Shown here one piece after another: positions 10,820 through 21,646 of a DNA stretch of 64,000 nt. The notes below the pieces were generated by a model. It made no database searches, had not been told where the DNA came from, and saw only the letters and a program-made list of their open reading frames with translations. The DNA comes from Ischnura elegans (lineage: Eukaryota > Arthropoda > Insecta > Odonata > Coenagrionidae), in NCBI RefSeq assembly GCF_921293095.1, contig NC_060259.1, forward strand, positions 43,877,812-43,941,811. The letters are read 5' to 3'. Numbering within the stretch: the first letter of the stretch is position 1; each line of letters opens with the position of its first letter. The position numbers and the translations under genes were made by a program.

Positions 10820-11210
10820 TCGTAATTGGCAAGTTTTGCCTTCGCATGGATGTGGAAGTATAATTTTAATTCAGCAAAGGATTGATTTCGCCATGAAAAA
10901 ATATTTGACTTAGCCGGGATTCGATCCCGGATCTCCCAATTTCCGATAAGGCGTGTGAGCCTGTAACACTACAAAGTTATTTTTATTCTAAGAGTGAACT
11001 TCATCCTTTGGTGTATTTAACTTTGCACCCGTGCGCGTGACTGCGTACAAAGTCACTTCCTGCAGTGCTTTGCAGTATAATATGTTAGTATGCGTAATAT
11101 TTTTATGTCCGTGTGGTGTCATGTGGGAACCCTCTTGAATCCTGCATCCTGGCGATGGATCACCCCCTGCCGAACACCCTAGAGGTGGCTCGCAGAGTCT
11201 ATGTGGATAT
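10820..11210 (+). mobile_element. CR1 3' UTR copy split by a SINE
   Basis: The left part (taattggcaagttttgcctt, gtggaagtataat) and right part (agtataatatgttagtatgc through accctagaggtggctcgcag) are contiguous in other CR1 copies. Here a 209-bp insertion at 10865-11073 separates them. Confidence 0.8.
10865..11073 (-). mobile_element. tRNA-related SINE inserted in CR1
   Basis: Flanked by the 8-mer AGTATAAT (10857-10864 and 11074-11081). The minus strand carries a tRNA-like T-arm CCGGGATCGAATCCCGG with a perfect 5-bp stem and 7-base loop, preceded by gtagtgttacaggctcacac, an A-box/D-arm-like stretch. The tRNA-like part (about 10905-10985) lies nearer the minus-strand 3' end, with about 90 bases ahead of it, unlike a simple tRNA-headed SINE. 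Confidence 0.65.
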
Positions 11211-11782
11211 ATATAGATATGCGCCCAATAAAATGATTTCCATTGTATCCATGCCTGGCTCAAAATCTCATAATTTCCGGTTTTACGCGGGTTAAATGGA
11301 GATATTTCACGTTTTATCCCTTTGGAGAGCAATAATCACCACCATATATAAGTACATATTGCAATGCAAGCCACGAGGCAGCAGAGGGTGAATCATCACC
11401 AACATTCAGAAGAGGATTAACATTTACTTCCATGATCATGCCCTATGCAGCATGTTCGTTACCAATTACACAATATATCCTACATAAAAAGGCAAAACAT
11501 GTTGTTAGGAATATTCGGAAAATTCAGAAACATGCATTAAGGATTATAAAAGCTAGTAACCTATTCCTAAATGGTAACGCTGGTGTTATAGTCTCGCCAG
11601 ACTATACCGGCAAACTAGACTGAAGATGGACTGCAAACTATACCAGCTGACGCTCCTGGATACGCATTATTTCAAGTACTTTGCCCTTCCTCAGATACCT
11701 AACTATGTCACATAGTCGAAGGGTGGACCGCAGCGTTCGTCATTTTGATTTTTAATGTACGATTACTGGATGTCAAAGAATA
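11211..11782. other. No gene; CR1 traces
   Basis: Contains attcagaaacatgcattaag near 11520, a short minus-strand CR1-B 3' UTR trace, and a perfect 8-bp hairpin TATAGTCTcgccAGACTATA at 11587-11606. Nothing else was recognised. Confidence 0.4.
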
Positions 11783-11882
11783 GTGTTTATGTGGCGGTCC
11801 TCCTGCATGCTGCACGTTGGTTGCCACCCCCTGCCAAACACCCTAGAGGTGGCTCGTAGGGTATTATGTAGATGTAGATTTG
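11783..11882 (+). mobile_element. CR1-A 3' end
   Basis: Begins tgtggcggtcctcctgcatg, the subfamily-A form of the UTR, and ends gggtattatgtagatgtaga. Truncated to about 100 bp. Confidence 0.8.
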
Positions 11883-12124
11883 TTCTGGTGAAAATCTGGC
11901 AAACCGCGAGTGGCTATAACCAAAGTGGTCACGAGCAAAATCCGCCTCTTCACAGATTATTTTTTAAAGTGCAGAGAAGTTGATGTTCATTGCGGTAGAT
12001 TAGCATACAGAAAAGTCCTCCCTGTCATAAATGAATGTTGCAGCACTTAGTTAGAAATGATTATTGAAAAGGGTATAGTGATGAATATTCGTAGAAAGGG
12101 TATATCTTCAAGAAGGAATTACAC

Positions 12125-12415
12125 CGCTAATAGGATTCAACTATCGAATACCGAGTTTGCAAAATACTTACTTCACCATTACTCGGGATCTTCCGTGGGG
12201 AAAAAAACACTTATGTGAATTATGTGGGAAAGCCAGCCGCTCACTGAGATCTGTCAAATTTGGGATCTCTGTGAATGCAATCTGGGATCTCTGTGAATGC
12301 CATAGAAAAGAGAAATAAATAATCTACCAGACTCTGAAAAGACCTCACTTAGAATATGCTGCTAGCGTGTTGGACCCCTATGAAGTAGGACTGATAGCTG
12401 AAATCAAGTGAGTAC
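12125..12415 (+). pseudogene. CR1-A ORF2 fragment, decayed
   Basis: Counterpart of CR1-A residues around NTEFVKYLG through VRPHLEYAASVWDPYEVGLIGEI. The clearest part is cctcacttagaatatgctgc near 12345. A short local duplication (gggatctctgtgaatgc at about 12264 and 12285) and frameshifts disrupt it. Confidence 0.75.
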
Positions 12416-12837
12416 ATGAAGGGCGGCTACTTGCAGCCAGGCAATAGCCTACTTGCAGCAATATGTCGTATGTAATGATAATAATAATAAGGGTGCACAT
12501 AACTGCACCCATAGCTGAACATAACCCTCAAATAAGAGCGTGCAGGTAAAAGTGCTCTTAAATATTGCTTTGAAAATTAATTAAAGTGTTTAAATAGAAT
12601 ATTAGCTGAATTTCTACCCTGTTATGTAAACGAAAAGCTTCTTAATCACGGTATATTCTGTAGCGGTGATTTATTTTTCTTGGGAAAATGAATTTCTGAC
12701 CACTCCACTCTAGAATGGATTGCGCTGATGTTGCGATAAATTCTTTGGGGTCTTGGTGGGAAACAGGAAGTCAAATTTTCTTATGGTAATTCTTGTTCCA
12801 ACCTTGCACTAATTTTCCCCAGGAATTACTAAATGTT

Positions 12838-12970
12838 GGAAATTTTTGTCTTTGTACGATTGTGAACGTATTTTTTGTTGTTATGCGTAACATTTTTATG
12901 ACCGTTTGGTGTGTACGAGGGGATGCTCTTGCATGCTGGTTATTGGTCACTCTCTGCCTAATACCCTAGA
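12838..12970 (+). mobile_element. CR1 3' UTR fragment
   Basis: Recognisable by ttttgtctttgtacgattgt, tatgcgtaacatttttatga and gcatgctggttattggtcac. It stops at the taataccctaga point without the end hairpin or tail, where a second CR1 piece begins. Confidence 0.7.
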
Positions 12971-13150
12971 ATGTGGTATTATAATTTGTTAGCACGCGTA
13001 ATGTTTTTCGGGCCGTGTGGATTGCATGGGGGAATCCTATTGCATGCTGCATGCTGATGATGGATCACCCCCCGCCAAACACCATAAAAGTGGCTCGCAG
13101 GGTATTATTTAGATGTAGAGGTGGCGTACAGAGTGTTATTTAGATGTAGA
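12971..13150 (+). mobile_element. CR1 3' end, joined to the previous piece
   Basis: Starts gaatgtggtattataatttg and runs to gctcgcagggtattatttag. It is followed by a second short ggtggcgtacagagtgttat-tagatg unit, a partial duplication of the tail. Confidence 0.75.
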
Positions 13151-13329
13151 TAATTGTCCAAAATGTGTGTCTGAGATGATACTGGAAAGTGTGGATGATA
13201 TTGAATTCCCTTCGCTACATTATTTATCGATGAATTCGGCGGAACTCATTGCAAAAATGTATGAACGGTTAAAAAAGAGGCATTTCAGGGTAATCCGGGT
13301 AATATTTAAATATTTTTATTTTAATCACT

Positions 13330-13545
13330 GAAAATAAATGTTTAACACCCTTGCATATCATGATAATGAAATAACCTGTGAACTGCAGGTTAAATAAAAA
13401 ACTTTGTAAATTTCACATATGACTTTAATAACTACCAATTTCGTCGCTGTGCAACATCGTCAGGTGCAAATACAGGATGTAGGGAGAGTATGACCTTATA
13501 TTTATGGAGTCGGTAGGGGTGGCAGGCTGGCCAAGGTGAGTAAGC
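13330..13545 (-). mobile_element. Penelope-like element, 3' terminal part
   Basis: On the minus strand: a pyrimidine-rich stretch, tataaggtc, then CCTGACGATGTTGCACAGCG, ACGAAATT and an AT-rich end. A GATG...CGAAA cassette next to the terminus is typical of Penelope-like retroelements. The same strand carries GIY-YIG and RT remnants upstream (15030-15910), so these are probably one element split by later insertions. Boundaries approximate. Confidence 0.6.
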
Positions 13546-13561
13546 TAGGAAGGAAGTAATC

Positions 13562-13890
13562 TACATCTACATAATACCCTGCGAGCCACCTCTAGGGTGT
13601 TTGGCAGGGGGTGATCAATCACCAGCATGCATTTGGACTCCATGCACACCACACCGTCCAAAAAACGTCCCGTATACTAACAAACTATACTACTATATGC
13701 TGTTAGAAATAATAATTGAATTAAGAAACATGCATTAATTTTTACATTGGTTAGTGGGCTACTCTACAAGTCATGCAATGGATTTACGAGTTTTATAGCT
13801 GCCGTTATAATCTCTTATTGATCGTGGAAAAAATGACATTCGGAATCTGTCTGTTCTACAATCTATCTCTCTTATTTTATTTATATGACC
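13562..13890 (-). mobile_element. CR1-B 3' copy
   Basis: Typical B 3' end in reverse: tctacatctacataatacc, the hairpin module, ctgttagaaataataattga, then the end of ORF2 (REIDCRTDRF..MSFFPRS region) up to a truncation near 13890. It inserted into the Penelope-like element. Confidence 0.88.
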
Positions 13891-13942
13891 AGTGGTCCTT
13901 AAGTCATACAAAATTACAAAATGGGAGAGAAACAATAATAAA

Positions 13943-14507
13943 AAATGGGAGGCACACTATGATTTGTGACGAATGGTTACGACAAATAGTCCAGCGTTTC
14001 CATTATGTTACACGAGGTAGGATGGGAATCTTTACAGGGGCGTAGATCGAAGTATAGGCTTAACTTACTTAGGAAACTCGAAGAAGATATTTTCTCAGAC
14101 GACGTGAATCATATCCTTCGTTTGCCATCGTACTATAGTAGACGCGATCATGGGAATAAAATAAAAGAAATAGACTGCAAAGCAGAGAGATTTTAAATGT
14201 CATTTTTCCCTCGTACTATTAAGGATAGCAACGTTGTCTCAATTGATATTATTAATGGCGTCGCTCGCTAGGATCACTCATTGCATGTTTTTTCATAGTT
14301 CTAACCTTGCATGCATTTTCTCTAGGAATTACTAACCATTAGCAATTTTTTAATGAATAAGCATGTATATTTTCTAGTATGCGTAATATTTCTATGACCG
14401 TGCGGTGTGCATGTGGTGGTCCACTTGCATGCTGCAAGTTGGTGATTTTTCACCCACTGACAAACACCCTAGAGGTGGCTCGCAGGGTATTATGTAGATG
14501 TAGATGT
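13943..14507 (+). mobile_element. CR1-A 3' copy
   Basis: Encodes the end of A ORF2 with disruptions. YRLNLLRKLEEDIFSDDVNHILRLPSYYSRRDH is readable in one frame, IDCKAERF follows, then an in-frame TAA. The A-type 3' UTR and a gtattatgtagatgtagatg tail come next. It lies head-to-head with the B copy at 13562-13890. Confidence 0.88.
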
Positions 14508-14648
14508 AACAAAATGAGAGATGGGGGATGTCCTGGACCGCCGTGGAGGGATGGTGGGAAGCTATGAAGGAGGCTGTCCTGAGTCAACAATGTCAGAAAT
14601 TGGGAGGAGAGGTACATTCAATGGATGGAAAGTGACCGCAGGTGGTGG

Positions 14649-14946
14649 TAGGGGCGCAGCTAGTAATTAAGGCTGGTGGAGGTTCAGGTGCAACTAATAC
14701 CGGGGTGTGTGGTGGTACGGAATACCCACCAGGATAAGCGGTAGGTGCGAGATTAATAAATTGCGGAATTTTTAGAGCAATGGTTCAAAATGGTGAGTTT
14801 TATGGCTTTCTGAGGGATATTTTATCAATCCTTACACTATTCTATTAGTAATATCAATCCAATTAAGTAAGACGGATTAAACTTAAAATTTTCTCTGAGC
14901 TCTGGGGGGGATTTTATCCCCCAAAACCCCCCTCGCTGCGCCACTG
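14649..14946. mobile_element. hAT-like MITE, GGCGCAGC family, copy 3
   Basis: Ends TAGGGGCGCAGC and GCTGCGCCACTG, same orientation as 3928-4226. Flanks GGTGGTGG and GCTGTCGG are only a partial 8-bp match. It sits between the 3' and coding parts of the Penelope-like element. Confidence 0.8.
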
Positions 14947-15029
14947 GCTGTCGGGAGATTAAGTAAAGGGGAATGGGATAGGAAAAAGAACATCATTTAG
15001 TTAAATCCCTTGATCATGATGTAACATTT

Positions 15030-15250
15030 CCATGGGCTCTAGAGCATCCAGCTTTCGTCCCTTCTTTTCCACATGGAGGATCTCTGGAGCAAAAACACTG
15101 ACATGATTGGCTTCAAACAAATGTTTTGAGGACAATTAAGAGGGTTTGTTATTCTTGAGACATGCTATGCGTTGTTTTACCCGCGTTTTGAAGTTCCTTC
15201 CCGTTTATCCAATGTTTATTTTTGTCACGTATCACAATCGTTATTGTTAT
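15030..15250 (-). pseudogene. Penelope-like element: GIY-YIG endonuclease remnant
   Basis: The minus strand reads IG, stop, TGRNFKTRVKQRIACLKNN, KHLFEANH, then EILHVEKKGRKLDALEPMEM. This matches the second half of a Penelope-type GIY-YIG domain: (Y)IGxTGRxFKxRxxxH, then a xHxxExxH step. Two in-frame stops show it is dead. It lies downstream of the RT remnant on the same strand, which is the Penelope domain order. Confidence 0.72.
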
Positions 15251-15374
15251 CGTCAGTTTGCATACACCCCTCTCTGGCAATGAGTCTATCTTTCCTTTGG
15301 CGTGGCTGATTAAGCTCCTTAACGATTTCCTGGAATATAATGCTGGTTTAATTTATTTAAGGGAAAAAATGTGG

Positions 15375-15910
15375 TTAGTTTATTGGAAATACTCTCCAAG
15401 AATATGATTCAACGCCATTTCTTACTCTTTCTTGTGCGGGTAGTGTTGGGACAATTTTTTTCATGGCTAGCTTGCGTCGTTTCCTTTTGTATAGGCTATC
15501 AATGAGACTGATAGAGTACCCGCTTTTTGCTGCAACCAGTTTGATTTTGTCCATTTCTTTAGTAATGTTCACCTCTGATATGGGGATGCTAAGCAGTCTG
15601 TGAAGAAGAGAATGGAAAGCAGCCTTTTTTGTGAATAGTGATGTCTGGATGAGGAGTGGATGACTTGATATGTGTATGAATGCTTTCTAAAAATGAAAAA
15701 TTCTAGCTCTGGTTAACTTTGGAAATGGTGATATCGAGGAAGTTCAGTGCTCAATTAATTCCAGTGTCCTTGGTGAAAGTTACACATTTGCCAATAGTGA
15801 ATATTATTTAGAAGATTTGTGAACAACCCAAGTTGCCTCGTTGTGCCAGACCAAATGCAAAGTATATCATCGACATATCTTTAACTGCAAAACACATTTT
15901 AAAAGTCACT
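15375..15910 (-). pseudogene. Penelope-like element: reverse transcriptase remnant
   Basis: On the minus strand, 5' to 3': RYVDDILCIWSGTTRQLGLF (RT motif C with YVDD), then LNFLDITISKVN, RKHSYTYQVIHSSSRHHYSQ and FTDCLASPYQ, then a 65-residue open stretch with EMDKIKLVAAKSGYSISLID. The order YVDD, FLDxTI, a HSSSxHxxxxK block, and a xxIKxxAxxNGY helix is specific to Penelope-like RTs. A stop lies just before RYVDD, and frames shift between blocks. Confidence 0.78.
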
Positions 15911-16304
15911 ATCATGGGTTAGCCAAGTTTTTTTCAAAATTGTCCATGCATAAGTCTGCGAGAAGTTCTTTATTATTATGATGCAATTTCACCAAGTCAC
16001 GCATAAAATATCAACTTTGTGAACTGCAGAAAAACTATTTATATATTAGCTGTAACTTGTAGGTCAGCTCAAAGTTCAAATTTGTCTTTGCCATCACACA
16101 CTGAATGTAATCCTGATTTCCATTATGTAAATTCAAAATTTTGGTCGTATATTAGGGTGGGGTGAGCTCTAGCCATTCATGTATAACTTCATTCATTCCA
16201 AATGCTTTTAAATAACGAAATTCTATTAAAATGTTAGTCATACCACTGATGTTAACCTTATAATATTGTTGCTAACTCTTAAAATCTGTTGGATTCCAGC
16301 AGCA
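15911..16304. other. Probable decayed upstream part of the Penelope-like element
   Basis: No motif can be read with confidence. Position suggests the RT fingers should have been here. Confidence 0.3.
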
Positions 16305-16665
16305 ATGGTTTACGAAGATTTTTATTGCATTCTCTATGGGCATTCATGAATTCAACCGAGTGTTGGCATTAAAAAAGGATCTAGTTAGAGGAATTCTGAC
16401 GTTTACAATCTCTGAAAGTCACAGAAGAATCTATGACTATGGACTTCAATTTTCTTTTACCAGTCTGCTCATTGTCTTTCTACTAATAATAGTCGTACAA
16501 TTATGGGAGAACCAAATAAATATTATTCATATATGAGCGATAAAGCGATAGATTACGAAAGAAAGATTTAAGCATGGTGAATTTTTTATTAGCCATCGAG
16601 TGCTTTACAAGAGAAAATTAATGTGAAAAATATGACCTTGTGGCAAAAGTGAGGAGTTAACTGTA
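16305..16665. repeat. Unknown dispersed repeat, copy 2
   Basis: Homologue of 10035-10400 in the same orientation. A 66-codon open stretch starting at 16336 (MGIHEF..TISESHRRIYDYGLQF) parallels a broken frame in copy 1. It abuts a CR1-B 3' end at its right edge. Confidence 0.7.
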
Positions 16666-16671
16666 GGGTGT

Positions 16672-18440
16672 TTGGCAGGGGATGATCAATCACCAGCATT
16701 CAGCATGCAATTGGACTCCAACATGCACATCACACAGTCCAAAAAAACGTCACGCATACTAACAAATTATACTACCATATGCTGATAGAAATAATAATAA
16801 AATTCAGAAACATGCATTAACTTTTGCATAGGTTAATAGGCTACTATACAAGTCATCTAATCTATTTATGAGTTCTATCGCTGCCGTTATATTCTCTTAT
16901 TGATCTTGAAAAAAGACATTCTGAATGTGTCTGTTCTACAGTCTATCTCTCTTATTCTATGTACATTGTACATGATCTGATCTACCGTAGTATGTTGGCG
17001 TTCAAAGATATTGTTAAAAGATACTGCTCTTGAATTTATCGAAAAGGTTTAGCCTATTTTTCAATCTACGGTCTGACAGAGATTCCCATCCGAGTTAATC
17101 TAAGAGGTCACTTACACTAATAAGGCTATCCCAACGATTGATCCCACGTACCTGGCAGCTCTTCTTTGCACGCGTTATAACTCTGTTTTTAAGCCTTTTC
17201 CATGAGGGTCCCAAACACTGGCAGCGTATTCTAAATGGGATCTAACGCGGGAGAAGTAGACAATTTCTCTCACTTTGTCGTCCCTATTTCCTAATATTCT
17301 TTTAATAAAACCCAATTCACGATTCGCTTGACCTGTTCTTTCCCGAATATATTTATTCCACGATAGATCATTATTGAGTCTAAATCCTAGATATTGCACA
17401 GGTTCTACTGCCTTTAATTGGGTGCCCCGAATGATATGGCTTTGCTGTGGGGTGTTATTCTTTTTCCAGTAATTCATTACGACGCGTTTTTTATTTAATT
17501 CTAACAGCCATACATCGCACCACGCTTGGATAGCAGCAAGGCCTTTCGTTAGTTCATCTATATCTTTGCTGGAACGGCTTTCTCTGTAAACTACAGCGTC
17601 GTCTGCAAATAATCGTAACTTACTGTGTACTACTTCGCCAATGTCGTTTATATAAAGATGGAATAGGAGTGGGCCTATGACACTACCCTGAGGGACGCCA
17701 GAAGTGACTCAAACCTCATTGGAGACTGCACCGTCTAATACTATTCTTTGGACGCGGTCGCTCAAAAGTTCTCTTATCCAGGAAATGAAATCTTCATCCA
17801 GACCATAAGATTTCAGTTTTATTATTAACTTTCCGTGGGGTACTTTATCAAATGCTTTTTTTGAAATCAAGAAAAATCGCGTCTACTGGAATGTTGTCTT
17901 CTCCGGAGACTAAAATATCGTGGGCGAAAAGCACTAACTGGGTTTCGCACGATCTGCTTTTCCTGAATCCATGTTGAGTTCTCATTTAACAAGTTTTACC
18001 CGTCTAGGTATTTCATTACTGAGCTGACTACAATGTGTTCAAAGGACTTCGCATGAGATGGACGTTAAAGATATCGGTCTGTAATTAGATTTCCGGTCAT
18101 TGTCTCCACTTTTGAATATTGGCGTAACGTTAGCAGTTTTCTAGTCATTAGGTATTTCGTGTTGCTTGATGGATTCACTACATATTTACTGCAAGAGGGG
18201 GGCAATTTCTGAGGCTATTTCTCTTTATACGCGAGACAGAATTTCGTCTGGATCGGGTGATTTATTTTGACTAAGCGATTTCAGTATATTTTCTATTCCA
18301 TGCGCACTAATGTCAATAGGCGGCATCTTTCGTATGCAGAGATTGTTAAATGTCTCGGAAGAGTTCTCAGAATGCTCGGTGAACACGATCTAGAAGTAGG
18401 AATTTAATAAATTGCCCTTATCGTAACTGTTTTATTGCCC
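16672..18440 (-). mobile_element. CR1-B copy, long, with RT domain
   Basis: Runs from the 3' end (gtagggtgtttggcagggga, no TAGATG tail kept) through the 3' UTR, ORF2 C-terminus (17175-17477 open: MNYWKKNN, KYIRERTGQANRELG, SHLEYAASVWDPH), the FADDAVVY box (about 17600), SGVPQGSVIGPLL (about 17690), FLDFKK (about 17860) and the NDWK/NVTPIFK block (about 18130). It ends near 18440. It carries a TGA before VTSGVPQGS (17709-17711) and an A7 run (17856-17862), both shared with 35315-38682. It differs from that copy by roughly a fifth of C-terminal residues. Confidence 0.85.
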
Positions 18441-18486
18441 TTAAATAAATAATGAATTGCCCTTAACGGAACGGAACAATGTATTA

Positions 18487-19207
18487 CAACGCAGGGCGGC
18501 CAGATTTATGATGAGTTGTGCTGCAGTTGTGCCACGACAAATAGGGTTGTGTGTCCAGTATGTTAGGATGTTAGGATGAGAATCTTTACAGGAGCGTAGA
18601 TCGAAGTATAGGCTTAATTTGCTTAGTAAATTCGATGAAGATATTTTCTCAGACGAGGTAAATCATATACTTCGTTTAACGTAGTACTATGGTAGACGTG
18701 GTCATGAGGAAAAAAAGGAAATACACTGCAAAACAGAGCGATTTAAAATGTCATTCTTCCATCGTACAATTAAGGGTAGCAAAGTTTTCTCAATTAATAG
18801 TATTAATGGTGTCACTCGCTAGGATGACTCATTGCATGTTTTTTTCCATAGTAAAATAAAAAAAATACTTTGTTATATTTCACACTTTATTTTAAATAGT
18901 ACAATAAACAGAGTACTTTTATTTTATTTTATGATGAAGCAGTTCCACAAAGTAACGCCGTTTATTTTATTTTATATTTTTTCCATAGTTCTAACCCTTC
19001 ATGTATTTGCTTTAGGGATTACTAACCATTGGTTAACCAAGTTTTTTTTTATGAATATCGGATGTATATTATGCTAGTATGCGTAATATTTCTTTGATCG
19101 CGCGGTGTGGTGTGCATGTTGGAGTCCAATAGCATGCTGCATGCTGGTGATTGATCACTCCCTGCCAAACACCCTAGAGGTGGCTCGCAGGGTATTATGT
19201 AGATGTG
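18487..19207 (+). mobile_element. CR1-A-like 3' copy, interrupted
   Basis: Begins acgcagggcggccagattta (the RRAARF block) and continues through the ORF2 end and 3' UTR to gtattatgtagatgtg. The UTR near the end switches to a B-like form (tggagtccaatagcatgctg). A 124-bp insertion at 18853-18976 interrupts it. Confidence 0.82.
18853..18976. mobile_element. Insertion with 13-bp target duplication, second copy
   Basis: Flanked by TTTTTTCCATAGT at 18840-18852 and 18977-18989. The interior is rich in AAATAAAA/TTTTATTT and ends atgaagcagttccacaaagt-aacgcc, which resembles the atgaaggatttccaccatgt-tacgcc end of the insertion at 6885-7068. Both target duplications are 13 bp. Confidence 0.75.
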
Positions 19208-19308
19208 TGCATGTGGCGGTCCTCTTGCATTCTGCAAGTTGGTGATTAGTCTCCCCCTACTAAACACCCTGTAGGTGGCTCGCAGGTTGCTATGTAGATG
19301 TAGATTTT
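19208..19308 (+). mobile_element. Extra CR1-A 3' end in tandem
   Basis: A second 3' end (gcatgtggcggtcctcttgc to gctatgtagatgtagatttt) starts exactly at the tail of the preceding copy. It is A-type while the preceding end is B-like, so it is a separate piece or a template-switch product. Confidence 0.75.
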
Positions 19309-19435
19309 GTAAATAAAGCAGCCAATAAGAACGCAGAATTATTTGATCGGAAAAAACCTATTGGTTTTTCTGAGTATTGAGTATTAAACTGTAGTAATCT
19401 GAGTATTTTTTTATTTCACTTTTCATATGCACTTC

Positions 19436-19512
19436 ACGGTAAACGCGAGCGTTGTGGGGCCCCCCTGAGCTCGGGGCCCTCGGCGATCGCCGACCCGACC
19501 GGACCGCCCCTG
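19436..19512. repeat. GC-rich repeat, copy 1
   Basis: GC-rich block in AT-rich surroundings containing GCTCGGGGCCCTCGGCGAT and acgcgagcgttgtggg. It recurs at 32864-32925. No structure assigned. Confidence 0.6.
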
Positions 19513-19804
19513 GATCACATTTTGACTTATGCGGACTCGTTTTGAACCAACATGGGTCAGGGCACTCATCATCATAAGTATAGAAGTTGCGTAGGTATTT
19601 GCGTGTTGGAAATTTCTTGGAAAAAGGGGAATGGAGGGGAGCCAGCGTCCCTACTTGGAATCAAGAGTTTTATGGGTACAACATAGGGTCAGTGACCACA
19701 TAATTGCCCCTCTTGAGCCCTCACTTAATGGCACCAACCTCCGGAGGTAACTTCTATGCACCTCTGCATCCAAGATCTTTAACAGCCGCTTCGTAAGGTG
19801 ACTA

Positions 19805-20268
19805 CAAAATAGACTAAATCTATAAGGTAAATTCAATAGCTATATTTCCGACGAAGATAGACATTTCTAACGAATGCCGACATACTCCGGTATATCAGTC
19901 TTGAACATAAAATAAGAGGGATAGACTGCTGAACAGATAGATTCAGAATGCCGTTTTTTTCACGATAAATAAGTGACTCTAACGGCAGCATTAGAACTCA
20001 CAAATAGGATAGCTGACTTTTAGCATAGCGCACTAACTTATGTATTCCTTAATGTATGTTTCTAAAATTTCTTAGTATTTCTAACAACATTTTCTGTGTG
20101 TTCTAGCCTTATTAACAAATTGCCCTCATGAGTATTTTTGAAAGTTTTGCCTTTACATGAATTGGGAAGTATAATTTGTTGGAATGCGTAACCCCTTTGC
20201 ATGCTGGTGGTTGATCACCCCCTGCCAAACACCATAGAGGTGGATCGCAGGGTATTATGTAGGTGTAC
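19805..20268 (+). mobile_element. CR1-B-like 3' copy, decayed
   Basis: Covers the AAATAGACTAAAT block, REIDC region, a 3' UTR with the extra ctttacatgaattgggaag segment, and the hairpin end to gtattatgtaggtgta. Confidence 0.82.
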
Positions 20269-20804
20269 CAATTAATTATTTGAGCACATTTTCCGTGATA
20301 CCTTCACAACGTAGGTGGCATGAAAATTAGGTCCGAGTGAAGTTTTTAGTCTATTATCGAAAGCGATGTCGGGAATATAATTTAAATCTTCTCAATTATT
20401 GAAAATATTTCAAGTAAAACAAAAGAGTGAGCGATCAAAAACACCTAATTATGTACATGTTTAAAATATCAATAGGTTACCGTTATTATAAATGTGTATT
20501 GAAGCAAGAGATTTACTCGATTTGCAACGAAAACATCTGCCTCAGAACTTTGTAGATTTCGTGGGCCAAAAATGCGCTTTCCCTATATTTTTTAATAATA
20601 TGTTGTTTCGGTATGAATTGTTTTATATTGAATTATTCATTATACCGACAACCGTCGCCTTATACTCTGTAATTTGTATTCAATAATAACCTCCTTTTTT
20701 ACTACATGTAGTTTCGTGAGAGAAAGTTTTTGCCGGCGAATAAAAAAATCATTAGAGCCAGTAGTTCGAGTTATTCGAAGAAGTTTTCCTGATTTACATA
20801 TTCC
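20269..20804. other. No gene recognised
   Basis: AT-rich. A 64-codon open stretch at 20492-20686 has no recognisable motif. Confidence 0.4.
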
Positions 20805-20948
20805 ATAATATTTCGGTGCTTAATGCACGATACATTTTGGTGCACATATGGGCATGATGATTTTCACTTATCATCATTCATAACCATTCTATTTAATCAA
20901 TTCTGATCTTTGCTTTAGTGAATGAACATTATACTATGTTATGACCGT
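20805..20948. repeat. 144-bp flanking duplication, left copy
   Basis: Starts ataatatttcggtgcttaat and ends atgaccgt directly before the CR1 tail. It repeats at 21647-21789 on the far side of that CR1 copy, with about half a dozen differences. Confidence 0.88.
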
Positions 20949-21632
20949 ACATCTACATCTACATAATACCCTGCGAGCCACCTCTAGGGTGTTTGGCAGG
21001 GGATGATCAATCACCAGCATGCAGTATGCATTTGGACTCCCACATGCACACCACACCGTCCAAAAAACGTCCCGTATAATAACAAACTATACTACTATAT
21101 GCTGTTAGAAATAGATTATAGAATAGAAATTCAGAAATATGCATTAAGTTTTACATAGGTTAGTAGGCTACACTACAAGTCATGCAATCTATTTACGAGT
21201 TCTATTGCTGCCGTTATAATCTCTTATTGATCGTGGAAAAATGACATTCGGAATCTGTCTGTTCTGCAATCTATCTCTCTTATTTTATTTATATGATCTG
21301 ATCTTCCGTAGTACGTTGGCGTCCGCAAGATATGGTTAACTTCGTCAGAAAAGACGCTGCTCTTGAATTTATCTAAAAGGTTCAGTCTATTTTTCAATCT
21401 ACGGTCCGACAGAGATTCCCATCCGAGTTTATCTAAGAGGTCAGTTACACTAACAAGACTATCGTAACGACCTTTCACATACCTGGCAGCTCTTCTTTGC
21501 ACGCGTTCTAACTCTGTTATTAAGCCTTTTTCATGAGGGTCCCAAACACTGAAAGCGTATTCCAAATGTGGTCTAACGAGGGAAAAGTAGCTAATTTCTC
21601 TCACTTTGTCGTCGCACTTTCCTAATAGTATA
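20949..21632 (-). mobile_element. CR1-B copy flanked by a long duplication
   Basis: From the acatctacatctacataata tail through the 3' UTR to an open 126-codon C-terminal piece of ORF2 (21224-21604: SLVRPHLEYAFSVWDPHEKG, SVTDLLDKLGWESLSDRR, TPTYYGRSDHINKIREIDCR). 5'-truncated near 21632. The 15 bases beyond it are filler before the right duplication. Confidence 0.9.
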
Positions 21633-21646
21633 ATATTTTCCTAATA

